A DNA stretch of 64,000 bases, taken from Brachybacterium sp. Z12. Its GTDB lineage: Bacteria; Actinomycetota; Actinomycetes; Actinomycetales; Dermabacteraceae. Positions within the stretch are counted from its first letter, which is position 1. The number at the start of each line of letters is the position of its first letter. Positions 46,367-58,510 of the stretch are shown piece after piece. A program made the translations under genes and the position numbers. The stretch lies in assembly GCF_014400405.1 (NCBI RefSeq), contig NZ_CP060496.1:2232001-2296000 (forward strand), read 5' to 3'. The notes below the pieces were generated by a model. It was not told the DNA's origin and ran no database searches. It saw only the letters and a program-made list of their open reading frames with translations.

Positions 46367-46415
46367 CATTGTGGATATCCCGAGCCGCGGGCTCCTTCGT
46401 CCGCCGTCCACAATG
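46367..46415. promoter_or_regulatory. Long inverted repeat with nested palindrome in a divergent promoter
   Basis: CATTGTGGA at 46367-46375 and its exact complement TCCACAATG at 46407-46415 flank GAGCCGCGGGCTC (46382-46394), itself a palindrome around GCG. It sits between the SAF-domain gene and the HTH gene. It could be an operator for the HTH protein or an RNA hairpin in its leader. Confidence 0.5.
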
Positions 46416-46491
46416 ACGCCGACGCATGAAGGCCGAGGATGAGAGACTGGTGATGCTCTCCCGCCAGGTGCTCCGACCGGAAGGATCGTCG

Positions 46492-46719
46492 ATGACGCCA
46501 CGCTTCGTCCCGCTGTCTGATGTCGCAGAGACTCTCTCGATCTCTGCGTCCCAGGCGTATGCCCTGGTGCGGTCCGGAGAGCTGCGAGCGATCAAGGTCG
46601 GAGGGCGCGGCCAGTGGCGGGTCGAGGTCACGGAGATCGAGTCGTACATCCAGCGCAGCTACGAGGCGACTGAACACATCCTCCAGGAAGAACGCCGGAA
46701 GGCGGAGCAGAAGGGCTGA
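46492..46719 (+). CDS. Excisionase/BldC-like helix-turn-helix protein
   Basis: About 75 aa from ATG 46492, which has GAAGGA at proper spacing; ATGs at 46426 and 46450 are possible. PLSDVAETLSISASQAYALVRSGELRAIKVGGRGQWRVEVTEIESYIQRSYE is a MerR-type winged HTH (HTH_17) without effector domain, as in BldC and excisionases. Charged C-terminal tail. Not linked to an integrase, so a chromosomal regulator. Divergent from the Tad accessory genes, which are natural targets. Confidence 0.82.
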   Translation: MTPRFVPLSDVAETLSISASQAYALVRSGELRAIKVGGRGQWRVEVTEIESYIQRSYEATEHILQEERRKAEQKG

Positions 46720-46753
46720 CTGCCTCTCCTCCACGGTGCTGAGCCGGCAGCCC

Positions 46754-47299
46754 TCAGCGAGGCAGCACTGCGAGCAGCGAGGCGCTCGCCACCGTGAGCC
46801 GTTCCGATCCGGGCACTACGACCGATTCCCCAGTCGGCAGTGACTGGATATCCAGGGTGTCTGCACCCACGGCCGCGATCCTGCCGATGAGGCCACCCGC
46901 GGTCGTCTCCAGTCTCACCACGCTGCGGTCGCGCGCGATCTCCCGCAGCACGGAGCCGAGACCGAGAGGTGAGCGCAGCGTCTCCTCCTGCGGTCGAGCT
47001 CTGGTGGGAAGCCCGTGCACCAGCACGATCGCGCCGAGCGGGACCAGGGACAGGCGGGCACCGCCCCCGTCCCTGAGCGCGACCCAGTCAGCGCCGACCT
47101 CCTCCACGACGCCGCCGACGCGCAGCCCGACGCCGACATGCAGCGTCAAGCGCTGCGCACCGGCACCGCGCAGTCGATCGGCGAGGGTGAGCTGGGCGCG
47201 CTCAGCGCGGGCCAGATCCTCCGAGACCGCACGCATCTCCTGCTGCTCATGGTGCGCGAACCGGCCCTCGAGGTCGTCGAAGATCCGCTCGAATCGCAT
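46754..47299 (-). CDS. Conserved hypothetical protein, 181 aa
   Basis: A helical N-terminal part (RFERIFDDLEGRFAHHEQQEMRAVSEDLARAERAQLTLADRL) followed by beta-rich repeats with VGLRVGGVVEEVGADWVAL and LIGRIAAVGADTLDI, each looking like a small barrel, related to Sm/OB-like folds in outline only. Such proteins are widespread in Micrococcales and unassigned. No signal peptide or membrane helix. Intact. Confidence 0.7.
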   Translation of the reverse strand: MRFERIFDDLEGRFAHHEQQEMRAVSEDLARAERAQLTLADRLRGAGAQRLTLHVGVGLRVGGVVEEVGADWVALRDGGGARLSLVPLGAIVLVHGLPTRARPQEETLRSPLGLGSVLREIARDRSVVRLETTAGGLIGRIAAVGADTLDIQSLPTGESVVVPGSERLTVASASLLAVLPR

Positions 47300-47444
47300 G
47301 ACCCCACTCTACTGACCGAGCTCGCCCCCGCCGACTGACCGAGCTCACCCCCTCCTCCCCCGACGACATCTGTCCACATGGCACCCGAGCTCCATTGCGT
47401 CTTGAGTCACAACGGGCTACCTTGCTTCCAGTCGGCCTTGCTGA

Positions 47445-47463
47445 CATCAAACGCCATCAAACG
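47445..47463. promoter_or_regulatory. Two direct CATCAAACG repeats before the LysM gene
   Basis: CATCAAACG at 47445 and 47455, a 10-bp period that matches one helical turn, 57 bp before the LysM ATG. BldC-type proteins bind such in-phase direct repeats head to tail (established for BldC). A -10 ACTATC-like hexamer lies at 47466. Confidence 0.4.
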
Positions 47464-47519
47464 ACACTATCGGCGCGGTTCTTGCTCAGGCGAGATGGCC
47501 CGCCACATCAGGGGTATCC

Positions 47520-48378
47520 ATGGGGGACGAGACGACGACTCCGCCGGCCGCCGCCGGCCCAGGCACGACACTGCTGTGTGCTCTGCTCGCCGCCGCAGGG
47601 ACCGCGGCCATGTCAGTGGCAGCTGCATCACTGCAGGAATCCGCGCTCTCCGGCCACGCGAGCCAGGCGCTGATCGCGTGGGTGCTGGTCACGATCGCGG
47701 CTCTGGGTGCCCTGCTCTGCCTCTATCTCGCGGTCATATGGACGCTGGCCGCCGCGATCCTCCTGGCAGGACCAGCGACCCGGACGGGGACCGCACTGCT
47801 GCTCGCGCTGAAGCTGCTGGCGCCGCGGCTGGCACGACGCGTGACGACAGGTGCCGCAGCGGCGACCACGGCCACCGCACTGGTGCTCACGCCGTCGATG
47901 GCCGCAGAGAGCCCGCCGGCGCCGACTTCTCTCTCCGAGCAGGCGCCGGCCCAGACTTCCCAGCTCCTGCCGACCGATGGCGTCACTCCCGAACCGGCAC
48001 CCGAGGCCGCCGGCCCGGGTGCAGCCCAGGACTCATCAGGCTCCGGGAGCACCGCACCGCTGCCGGCCCTCGGCTGGGGAGAGACAGCACCCGCCCCGCC
48101 ATCAGATGCCGAGGCGCCCACCGAGTCGCCGTCGGACACGCAGGACGGCGAGACCCCCGACCACCCCGCACACCGTCGTCGTGCGCAGCGGGGACAGCCT
48201 GTGGAGCATCTCCGATGATCTCCTGGGCCCCGCCTCTTCCGATCCCGCAGAGATCGCTGCTGCCTGGCCGATGCTCCATGAGGCCAATCAGGACGTGATC
48301 GGCACGGATCCTGACCAGCTGTTCCCCGGGATGGAACTGACCGTGCCCGCCTCACTGACCACCAAGGACCTGCCATGA
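47520..48378 (+). CDS. LysM-domain membrane protein, one frame break
   Basis: About 286 aa. Two N-terminal helices (TLLCALLAAAGTAAMSVAAASL and ALIAWVLVTIAALGALLCLYLAVIWTLAAAILL), a third hydrophobic region near TGAAAATTATALVL, a Pro/Ser/Ala-rich linker, then a LysM domain VVVRSGDSLWSISDDLLG...PTDPDQLFPGMELTV-like ending TTKDLP. The break lies at the C5 run 48163-48167. LysM binds peptidoglycan. The TGA overlaps the ATG of the Rv3235-like gene. Confidence 0.82.
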
Positions 48379-48776
48379 GCACCACTGATCAGCGCCCCGC
48401 GACCTTGAGCCGCCACGCCGAGAGCTGGGCCCCCGACGATCCTCGTGCGGTCGAGCAGCTGATCGCCCCGGTCGCCCGGCGTGCGGTCGAGATCGTCCGC
48501 GACATGCGCCCGGAGAACTCGCTGTCGCGCTGGGTGACCCCGGAGGTCGCCCAGCAGCTGGCGCGGCGCGCCTCGCTGACGCGGCGTCTGCGGGCCGCCA
48601 CCGGCTACGCGCCGCCGCGGCAGCTCATGGTGACCGGGGTGCGCTGCTGCGTGGTCAACGAGCACACTGTCGAGGCGAGCTGCGTGCTGCGCGAGCCGGA
48701 CCGTGTCCGATTCCTGGCCATGCGCTGGGAGCTGCGGCACACCGGCTGGCGCGTGACCGTCCTGGAGATCGGCTGA
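48375..48776 (+). CDS. Rv3235 family protein (DUF6459)
   Basis: About 133 aa. ALRRR-free N-terminus, then VEQLIAPVARRAVEIVRDMRPENSLSRWVTPEVAQQLARRASLTRR, the family core, and HTVEASCVLREPDRVRFLAMRWELRHTGWRVTVLEIG. Homologues lie next to secA in mycobacteria (Rv3235) with unknown function. Two base pairs before the convergent secA end. Intact. Confidence 0.85.
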   Translation: MSTTDQRPATLSRHAESWAPDDPRAVEQLIAPVARRAVEIVRDMRPENSLSRWVTPEVAQQLARRASLTRRLRAATGYAPPRQLMVTGVRCCVVNEHTVEASCVLREPDRVRFLAMRWELRHTGWRVTVLEIG

Positions 48777-48777
48777 G

Positions 48778-51840
<3,063 letters not shown>

Positions 51841-52017
51841 TCGTGCTCCCGTAGATCTCGTGTCCGCCCTCGGGGCGGCTGATGCCTGCCCCATCGTATG
51901 CGTCACCGTCCTGGAACGTGACCACCTGCGCGCATCCTCACGTGAGGCGGGCAGGTCGGGCACCGATGACCATAGTGACGAACCTTCGCGGAGCGCTCGC
52001 TGGCCACGGATGCGCCG

Positions 52018-53270
52018 CTACTCGAGTTGCCGGCAGCGGGCCGCCAGAGCGGCGGAGAGCTCTCCGGTCCCCTCCCCGGTGAGGACCTCGAAACCGTCCA
52101 TGCCCTGCCAGCGTGCGGCGCGCTCGAGCTCGTCGGCGAGCGCCTCGGTCAGGGCCTGATCCTCCGGACGCTGACGGGCGGGCAGATGGGGCAGCGGCTC
52201 GCGGTAGGCGCCGCGCACCTCGAGCACTCCTCGGGAACGGTCCGCACGCAGATCGACCCGGGCCGGGATGAGGTCGCCGAGCAGGAACATCAGGGAGTAG
52301 TAGCCGGTGGTGCGCTGGGCGGCCGGGGTGTAGATGCCGATGCGGTATTCGACGTCGAAGAGGCTCTCCAGGCGCGGTCGATGGAACACGATCGGGTCGA
52401 AGGGGCTGACCAGCGCGGCGGTGCGCAGGGCCGTGGGTCGGGGTGCGTCGCGGTGCAGCAGCATCCGGCGGCGGCCTGCAGGATGGGAGACCTCGACCTC
52501 CCGCAGCTCCTCCTGCGCGAGCAGGGATTCGACCGCCGGCCTGACCTCCCGCACGCGCAGTCGGAAGTAATCGGCCAGCGAGGAGATCTCGGCGATGCCG
52601 TGCGATCCGGCCGCCCGTGCGATCAGCTCACGGATCGCGGCACCCGCGTCCGGCGGGGCTGGCTCGTCCTCGGCGGGCACGTACAGGCGCTCGAACTGGG
52701 CGTTCCGTCCCACGCAGTCCAGCTCACCGGTGCGGAACAGGTACTCCACCGCCCACTGGCTCGCGGTGCGGCGCCACCCCACCCGTCGCCGCGCTCGGTG
52801 TCGCCCAGATGTCTCGAGACGGCGGCGGCGCTGCTGGGGCCGAGCTCGGTCAGTGCCGCCCGGATCCGGGCGAACAGCTGCGGCGACGCGGTGGCGATCT
52901 CCCGGATCTCTCCCCAGTCCCGCTCCGAGGTGGCCCGGCGGCGGAAGGACAGCAGCCGGTGGATCTCAGGTGTGGTGTAAGCGGCTTCGTGGGCGAGGCT
53001 CTCGTGCACGATGCGATGCGGGCCCGGGCGCACCGCCCGCTCCAGCACAGAGGGATCCCACACCCCGGTGCGGGTGTAGACGGGCAGATGGTGGGCGCGA
53101 GCGAAGATGTTCACCGAGTCGATCTGCAGCAGCTGGGTGTGCTGCAGGGTGCGCTGGAGCGCTCGACGGTTCACCGCTGCGGCGGGCATCTGGGTGCGTC
53201 GCGCCCCTCCCATCCCCTGTGCGCGCAGGGCGATCCGTCGGGCTGTGGTCCAGCTGAGGGTCTCGATCAT
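52018..53270 (-). CDS. YcaQ/AlkX-family winged-helix DNA glycosylase, one frame break
   Basis: About 417 aa, HTH_42 family. Seen: LSWTTARRIALRAQGM, LQIDSVNIFARAHHLPVYTR (the QxD-like catalytic region, here Q-I-D), SLAHEAAYTTPEIHRLLSFRRR, then beyond a break at the C4 run 52777-52780, TASQWAVEYLFRTGEL, and RLESLFDVEYRIGIYTPAAQR. E. coli YcaQ unhooks interstrand crosslinks and Streptomyces AlkX/AlkZ protects against DNA-alkylating products. It separates hpf from secA, which usually adjoin. hpf's terminator lies just upstream. Confidence 0.88.
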
Positions 53271-53300
53271 GTCGTGGTGCCTTCATCGCGTGGGGCACGG

Positions 53301-53341
53301 CAGAGGGCGGGAGGGCGCTGTAGCGCCTCTCCCGCCCTCTG
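53301..53341. terminator. Hairpin terminator after hpf
   Basis: CAGAGGGCGGGAG pairs with CTCCCGCCCTCTG, with the inner GGCGCT/AGCGCC arm and a three-base loop (TGT-like). It is positioned 14 bp beyond the hpf stop. Confidence 0.8.
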
Positions 53342-53354
53342 TTCCCGGGGATGG

Positions 53355-54020
53355 TCAGGACGCGGTCAGCTCCGAGTCGAGCTCGATGACCCCGTAGTTC
53401 CAGCCCTTGCGGCGGTAGACCACCTTGGGGTTGCCGGTCTCGGCATCGACGAAGAGGAAGAAGTCGTGTCCCACGAGCTCCATGCGATAGAGCGCGTCAT
53501 CGATGCTCATCGGGGTCGCGGCGTGCTTCTTCTCGCGGATCACCACGGGGCTGCCGGCATCGGCCAGGTCGTGCTCGTCGGCGCGAGGGGTCTCCTCGGG
53601 CTCGGCGGCGGGCTCCGGCGGGTCCTCCTGGAGGAGGGGCGGGGGCATCTCCTGGTCCGCGGGCATCGTGCGGAGGCTCGCCCCGGCGCCCTGGTGGGAA
53701 CGCGCGCGGCCCCGGCGCTGGTCCTTCCGGCGGTCGCGGGCACGACGAAGGCGTTCGAGGAGCTTTCCGTAGGCGACGTCGAGCGCGCCGTAGAGGTCGT
53801 CCGCCCGGGCCTCCGAGCGGATCACTGCGCCGTTCTCATGCACGGTGAGCTCGACGCGATCGCTCAGCTCTGTCTGCCTGGGGTTCTTCTCCTGTGAGAT
53901 CTCGACATCCACGCGGAGTGCCGCGGGAGCTAGCTGGGTGACCTTGTCGAGCTTGTCGGCCAGATGGCGACGGAAACGATCCGGGACGTCCATGTGGCGT
54001 CCGACGACGTTGATCTCCAT
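53355..54020 (-). CDS. hpf: Long-form ribosome hibernation promoting factor
   Basis: About 221 aa. N-terminal S30AE domain (MEINVVGRHMDVPDRFRRHLADKLDKVTQL...VDVEISQEKNP), then a 70-residue Arg-rich to Pro/Glu-rich linker, and the C-terminal dimerisation domain MSIDDALYRMELVGHDFFLFVDAETGNPKVVYRRKGWNYGVIEL. Long HPF alone makes 100S dimers of resting ribosomes. AGGAGGAG shortly precedes the ATG. Placed between comF and ycaQ-secA as in other Actinobacteria. Confidence 0.95.
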   Translation of the reverse strand: MEINVVGRHMDVPDRFRRHLADKLDKVTQLAPAALRVDVEISQEKNPRQTELSDRVELTVHENGAVIRSEARADDLYGALDVAYGKLLERLRRARDRRKDQRRGRARSHQGAGASLRTMPADQEMPPPLLQEDPPEPAAEPEETPRADEHDLADAGSPVVIREKKHAATPMSIDDALYRMELVGHDFFLFVDAETGNPKVVYRRKGWNYGVIELDSELTAS

Positions 54021-54184
54021 GAGTGGGTTCTCCTCCTATCGGGTGCGGCCGCTCTGAGCCCGGCCGCGATGGCTCTTCGGCTGGGTGTCGCACCTCCTGA
54101 TGAAGGGGGTCCCACCTTCGTGTGGTGGGTGTCACCAGCATGCCACGTTTCGCCGAAGGTTTCCTGTGCGTTGGTCCCGAAATC

Positions 54185-54978
54185 TCACTTCGATCCGAGC
54201 GGATCCGTTCCCTGCCCAGGAGCCTGGCGGAAGCGACCACGACCGCTCCCAGCACCCTCATGCCCGCGGCCGTGAGCGCCTCGTGCATCCCGCGCAGGGT
54301 GGAGCCGGTGGTGACGACGTCATCGACGATGATCACGGGCGCCGCCGCTCGCCCTGCTCTGCGGGCGCTGGGCCCTGAGAGCAGGATCTGTCTGGTCCGG
54401 CGCTGGCGCGCACCCTGGCCGTCCTGGGCGGTGGTGGGTCGTGCGTCCAGCAGCAGGGCGCGTCCCGCTCCGCTGCGCTCCATCGCGCGCACCAGTTCTG
54501 CGGTGTGGTCCTCCCCGCGGCGCAGCCGTGCGCTGCGCTGGGAGGGCACGGGCACGAGCTGCACCGGGGCTCCATCGGTCGGGTCTGCCAGGAGCTCCAC
54601 CGCGGGGGTGAGCGCCGGGGCGATCCGCGCTCCGAGGTGGAGCATCCCTCCGTTCTTCCACGCCAGGATGAGCCGCTGCAGGTCGCCGCCGTACTCGCCG
54701 AGCGCGAGCACCGGGAGCAGTGGGGTGTGGTCGACGCCAGCGGGTAGGAGGTGCTCGCCGCGGCGCTCCTCACGCACCCGTGCGGCGGTCAGCTCCTGCA
54801 GTGCGTCACAGCACGAGTCCACCCGGCGCGGCTCTGCCCGGAGCAGCGCCGCGCAGGCCTGGCAGAGCCAGGCTCCCTCCCTGCCGCACGGGCATTGTCG
54901 GGGCGCCACCAGCGCGCAGGTCTGTGCGATCACCTCGCGCAGCAGCCGCAGCCGGCCAGATCCGTCGTGCTCCTCCAT
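54185..54978 (-). CDS. ComF-family phosphoribosyltransferase-like protein
   Basis: About 264 aa. N-terminal Cys cluster CPCGREGAWLCQAC (zinc-like, CxC...CxxC), then YGGDLQRLILAWKNGGM, LVPVPSQRSARLRRGEDHTAEL, and the PRPP-loop VIIVDDVVTTGSTLRGMHEAL. ComF is needed for DNA uptake in competent bacteria; other members have unknown roles. The uninterrupted frame runs 185 bp into hpf to 53836, which is implausible. A frame change near 54205 would stop it at 54185, used here as best estimate; the true 3' end is uncertain. Confidence 0.75.
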
Positions 54979-55072
54979 GACCCGATCTCAGCGCAGAACT
55001 GCCCGGGAGGTCGCAGCCCAGCCCCGGTTGTGGACCGCGCGGCGCTGTGGAGGGGCCATGCCGTCGAGGAGC

Positions 55073-56776
55073 TCAGTAGAACGACGGGTCGCTGCCTTCG
55101 ATATCGACGTCCATCCAGGTCTCACCGTCGCTGCGCAGAAGGACACCGTCCGCGGTGCCGATCCACACCGACTCGGCCACCACCGAGCCGGCGATCTTCT
55201 CCGTGCCGGAGGCGAGAGATGGCAGCACATCCAGACCGGAGGCGAAGTCCACGATCTGTGCGCGTCGATCCCCTGTCGAGGAGTCCGTCCCGAGCACCAC
55301 CATCGCGATCTCGTCGTACCAGCCGGCTTCGGTGACCTCCGCGAGGGAGGTGCGCACGATGACCGGTTCGGTGAGCGAGGTGGGCGTCCCCGTCGTGTCA
55401 CGCACCACCGCGCACAGGTCCAGCCGCGCTCCGCCGCCGTCCGCGGACAGCACCAGCATCCGGGTGCCATCGGCGGCGATGCGCACGGAGCGGACCTCGC
55501 GACCGGTCAGCCACGGGGCGTCGACCTTCGCGTCGAGCTCCGCGCCCTGCCCGGACAGCGCGAGCAGTGCACCGGCGCTCGAACCGGTCGAGGTCCACAC
55601 GAAGCCGGCGTCATCGATGCTGGGCGCGACGAACGCACCACCGGTCGCGGCCTCGCGCACGGGCACCGAGCCGTCCGTCGACGCGATCAGCACCACCGAA
55701 CCCTCCGGGTTGCGTGCCGCCGCGAGCACCCCGTCATGGGCGATCACCGGAGAGGAGACCTCGGTCCCCTCGAGATCCGGCACCAGCTGGGCGGCGGGCG
55801 TCGAAGCGCCGGGGTCCGCCAAGGAGATGATCCCGGTCTGCCCGGCGGCGAGCGGTCGATGCCCCGGCAAGGCGCGCTCGATCCGCTCCTGCTCGTCCAG
55901 GACCACCTCCTGGCCGTCCATCACCAGCCGCACGCCGGACATGGTGCGCAGCGAGCGCAGCGACGCCTCGAGCTGTGACAGCGCCAGCATCCTGGGAGCG
56001 TGAGCGAGGCCCGCGATCGCCGCTGGCACCGCCACCTGCGCAGTGCCGTCCGCTGCCGTGGTGATGACCGCCTCGGCGACTGAGGAAGCACGCGGGATCC
56101 TGCTGGTCACGGCTCCTTCGAGGAAGGTCGCGGGTCCGTCCACGAGCGCTTCGAGCACGGCTGATGCACCGCGTCTCAGCGGGAACCATCGGTGATCGGG
56201 AACCAGGTGCAGCTCGCGGGCGTCGAGGAAGTAGATCCGGGCCGCGCCGTACAGCGTCTCGAACGCGGCCTCCGAGAGGAAGATCCCGTCGGGCACCTCG
56301 CTGAGCCGCCATTGGCCGTCGACCTGCTCGATCGCGACCTCGATCTCTCGTGAGACAGGGCCGGCGAGCAGAGAGCGGACCCCCTGCCCGTCCACGAGGG
56401 CGACGACCTGGAGCACGAGTGCAAGCCTGCCCTCGTCCACCTCCTCGACCTTCAGCTCCTGGCTGCCGGAGTACACGGAGATCCCGGCAGACGGGTCCCA
56501 GTCCCCGCTCGCGTCCCCGGTGAGGTAGGCGCGAGCGACTGCGAAATCGTCCTCGGAGCCGACTCCCGCCTGCACGAATCCGGCGACGACCTCCTGGGCG
56601 GTCGCGTCGTGCGGGGGGGGGAGGGCCCGCACGTACGGCGCACCGGGCTGGGACTGGCCGGACAACAGGCGGGTGTCGACCGGGGAGTCGGTGGGGATGC
56701 GTGCACAGGCCGCACCGAGGCCGATCACGGCCGCGGCACCGGCCGCTCGCAGCACCTGACGTCGTGCAGGTCTCAT
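55073..56776 (-). CDS. lpqB: LpqB lipoprotein
   Basis: About 567 aa. N-terminal RRQVLRAAGAAAVIGLGAAC carries a lipobox (LGAAC), so the mature protein is lipid-anchored outside the membrane. GerMN domain at about residue 180-280 (ARELHLVPDHRWFPLRRGASAVLEALVDGP), then a beta-propeller-like C-terminal domain ending FY. LpqB binds MtrB and modulates its activity in mycobacteria. ATG overlaps the mtrB stop. Confidence 0.93.
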   Translation of the reverse strand: MRPARRQVLRAAGAAAVIGLGAACARIPTDSPVDTRLLSGQSQPGAPYVRALPPPHDATAQEVVAGFVQAGVGSEDDFAVARAYLTGDASGDWDPSAGISVYSGSQELKVEEVDEGRLALVLQVVALVDGQGVRSLLAGPVSREIEVAIEQVDGQWRLSEVPDGIFLSEAAFETLYGAARIYFLDARELHLVPDHRWFPLRRGASAVLEALVDGPATFLEGAVTSRIPRASSVAEAVITTAADGTAQVAVPAAIAGLAHAPRMLALSQLEASLRSLRTMSGVRLVMDGQEVVLDEQERIERALPGHRPLAAGQTGIISLADPGASTPAAQLVPDLEGTEVSSPVIAHDGVLAAARNPEGSVVLIASTDGSVPVREAATGGAFVAPSIDDAGFVWTSTGSSAGALLALSGQGAELDAKVDAPWLTGREVRSVRIAADGTRMLVLSADGGGARLDLCAVVRDTTGTPTSLTEPVIVRTSLAEVTEAGWYDEIAMVVLGTDSSTGDRRAQIVDFASGLDVLPSLASGTEKIAGSVVAESVWIGTADGVLLRSDGETWMDVDIEGSDPSFY

Positions 56777-58494
56777 CGGGCCCCTCCGTTCTCGTCGGTC
56801 TCCGGGGCGGGATCGACCTCGGTGTCCTCCAGGTCCGGGAGCAGGCCGGGACCGATCCGGATCTCCCCGGTCGGGGTCGAGGAGGCGGTCCCGGCCTCCT
56901 GCAGATCGAAGGAACGCTCGAGCCGCAGCGGCGAGCGCGCCAGCACGGCCCCGGGCCGACGCGGGAGGGTCAACCGGAACACGGCACCCTGTCCCTCCTG
57001 CCCCCAGGCCTGCAGCCAGCCGTCGTGCAGGCGCGCGTCCTCGACCGAGATCGACAGCCCCAGGCCCGTGCCTCCGAGCGTCCGCGCCCGTGAGGGATCG
57101 GCGCGCCAGAAACGATCGAAGACGTGCTCGGCATCCTCCGGGGAGATCCCGTGACCATGGTCCTGGACCACCACCGCCACGGCCGCGTCATCGGACGCCG
57201 TCTGGATCAGCACCGGGTCGCCGGCCCCGTGCTCGATGGCGTTGGTCAGCAGGTTGCGCAGGACCCGGTCGATGCGTCGAGCATCCACGACCGCCTTCAC
57301 ATCCCCGCCCGCCAGCCTCACGTCCAACACGCATCCTCGCGCCTCGGCCAGCGGCCGCACATCCTCGAGCGCCCGGAGCACGAGCGCGTTCACGTCCTCC
57401 CGATGCGCCTCGAGCTCTGCGGCACCGGCATCGAAGCGGGAGATCTCCAGCAGGTCCGTCAGCAGCACCTCGAAGCGCTCGACCTGCGCCGCGAGCAGCT
57501 CGACGGTCCGCTGCAGCTCGCCGGGCAGCTCCGAGCGCTGAGCATCGAGCACCGAGGAGGCCATCCGGATGGTGGTCAGCGGGGTGCGGAGCTCATGGGA
57601 GACATCGGAGACGAACCGCTGCTGCAGATGGGAGAGCGCGGTGAGATCGTCGACCTTCTGCTCGAGGCTGCGGGCCATGTCGTTGAAGGACTCCCCCACC
57701 CGGGCCAGTTCGTCGGCCCCGGCGACCTCCACCCGGCTGGTCAGATCGCCCGCGGCCATCCTCTCGGCGGCGTGCGCGGCGCGCTTCAACGGCGTGGTCA
57801 CCATCCGCGCGACGACGATCCCGATGCCGACGATCAGCGCCATCAGCACTCCGCCCCCGCCGAGGATCACCCGCTGCACGAAAGCCAGCGTCTCCTGCTC
57901 CTCCTGCATCGAGTAGACGAGGTAGAGGTCGTAGGAGCCGGCTCCCGGGACGATCACGCGTGAGCCGACCAGCAGCGCGGGTGCGGTGTCCCCCGCCCCG
58001 TCATCACGGCCGATCGAGCGCCAGGACACCGTCTCCGGGTTGTCCGCGACGGAGCGCGCGAACTCGTCATCGACCTCGTCGAAGAGGGTCCGGTCCGAGG
58101 ACGCCACCGGGAAGACGGTGCCGGCGGTCTCCACCGGCACCAGCGCGACCTCCCTGCGGTCGCCGCCGCCCTGCCCGCCCGAGCTCTGCACGAAGGCGTT
58201 GACGGCATCCTGCTGCTGTGTGCTGGTCGCGCTGGAGACCTGCGTCAGGGTGTCGGCGAGGTCGCTCCTGACCTCGAGGGTCTCCTCCAGCACCCGGTCC
58301 CGGCGCTGCTCATAGAGCCCGTCGGCGATCACCGAGGAGAGATAGGCGCCGACTGCGAGGAGCGCGAAGAGGGACAGCAGGGTCGTCACCAGCACCACCC
58401 GCAGCGCGAGCGGCCAGCTGCGCGGATCGGGGCCCAGCACCATGCGCGTCGCGTCGGACGTGGGCGCACCGCCGGCGTCGTCGAGGGTGCTCAC
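56773..58494 (-). CDS. mtrB: MtrB sensor histidine kinase
   Basis: About 573 aa. Two membrane helices (VVLVTTLLSLFALLAVGAYLSSVI and VILGGGGVLMALIVGIGIVVARMVTTP) flank an extracellular domain; HAMP follows, then DHp FVSDVSHELRTPLTTIRMASSVL with the phospho-His, and HATPase VLRNLLTNAIEHG, GTGLGLSISVEDARLHDG. It controls cell division and wall enzymes through MtrA. Proline/acidic tail of about 60 residues after the HATPase. Sixteen bases separate it from mtrA. Confidence 0.95.
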   Translation of the reverse strand: MSTLDDAGGAPTSDATRMVLGPDPRSWPLALRVVLVTTLLSLFALLAVGAYLSSVIADGLYEQRRDRVLEETLEVRSDLADTLTQVSSATSTQQQDAVNAFVQSSGGQGGGDRREVALVPVETAGTVFPVASSDRTLFDEVDDEFARSVADNPETVSWRSIGRDDGAGDTAPALLVGSRVIVPGAGSYDLYLVYSMQEEQETLAFVQRVILGGGGVLMALIVGIGIVVARMVTTPLKRAAHAAERMAAGDLTSRVEVAGADELARVGESFNDMARSLEQKVDDLTALSHLQQRFVSDVSHELRTPLTTIRMASSVLDAQRSELPGELQRTVELLAAQVERFEVLLTDLLEISRFDAGAAELEAHREDVNALVLRALEDVRPLAEARGCVLDVRLAGGDVKAVVDARRIDRVLRNLLTNAIEHGAGDPVLIQTASDDAAVAVVVQDHGHGISPEDAEHVFDRFWRADPSRARTLGGTGLGLSISVEDARLHDGWLQAWGQEGQGAVFRLTLPRRPGAVLARSPLRLERSFDLQEAGTASSTPTGEIRIGPGLLPDLEDTEVDPAPETDENGGAR

Positions 58495-58510
58495 GGGTGT
58501 GCCGGTGCTC

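Noticed and set aside
46492..46719. Phage excisionase marking an integrated element
   Set aside because: No integrase, attachment-site duplication or phage genes nearby; the protein fits chromosomal BldC-like regulators.
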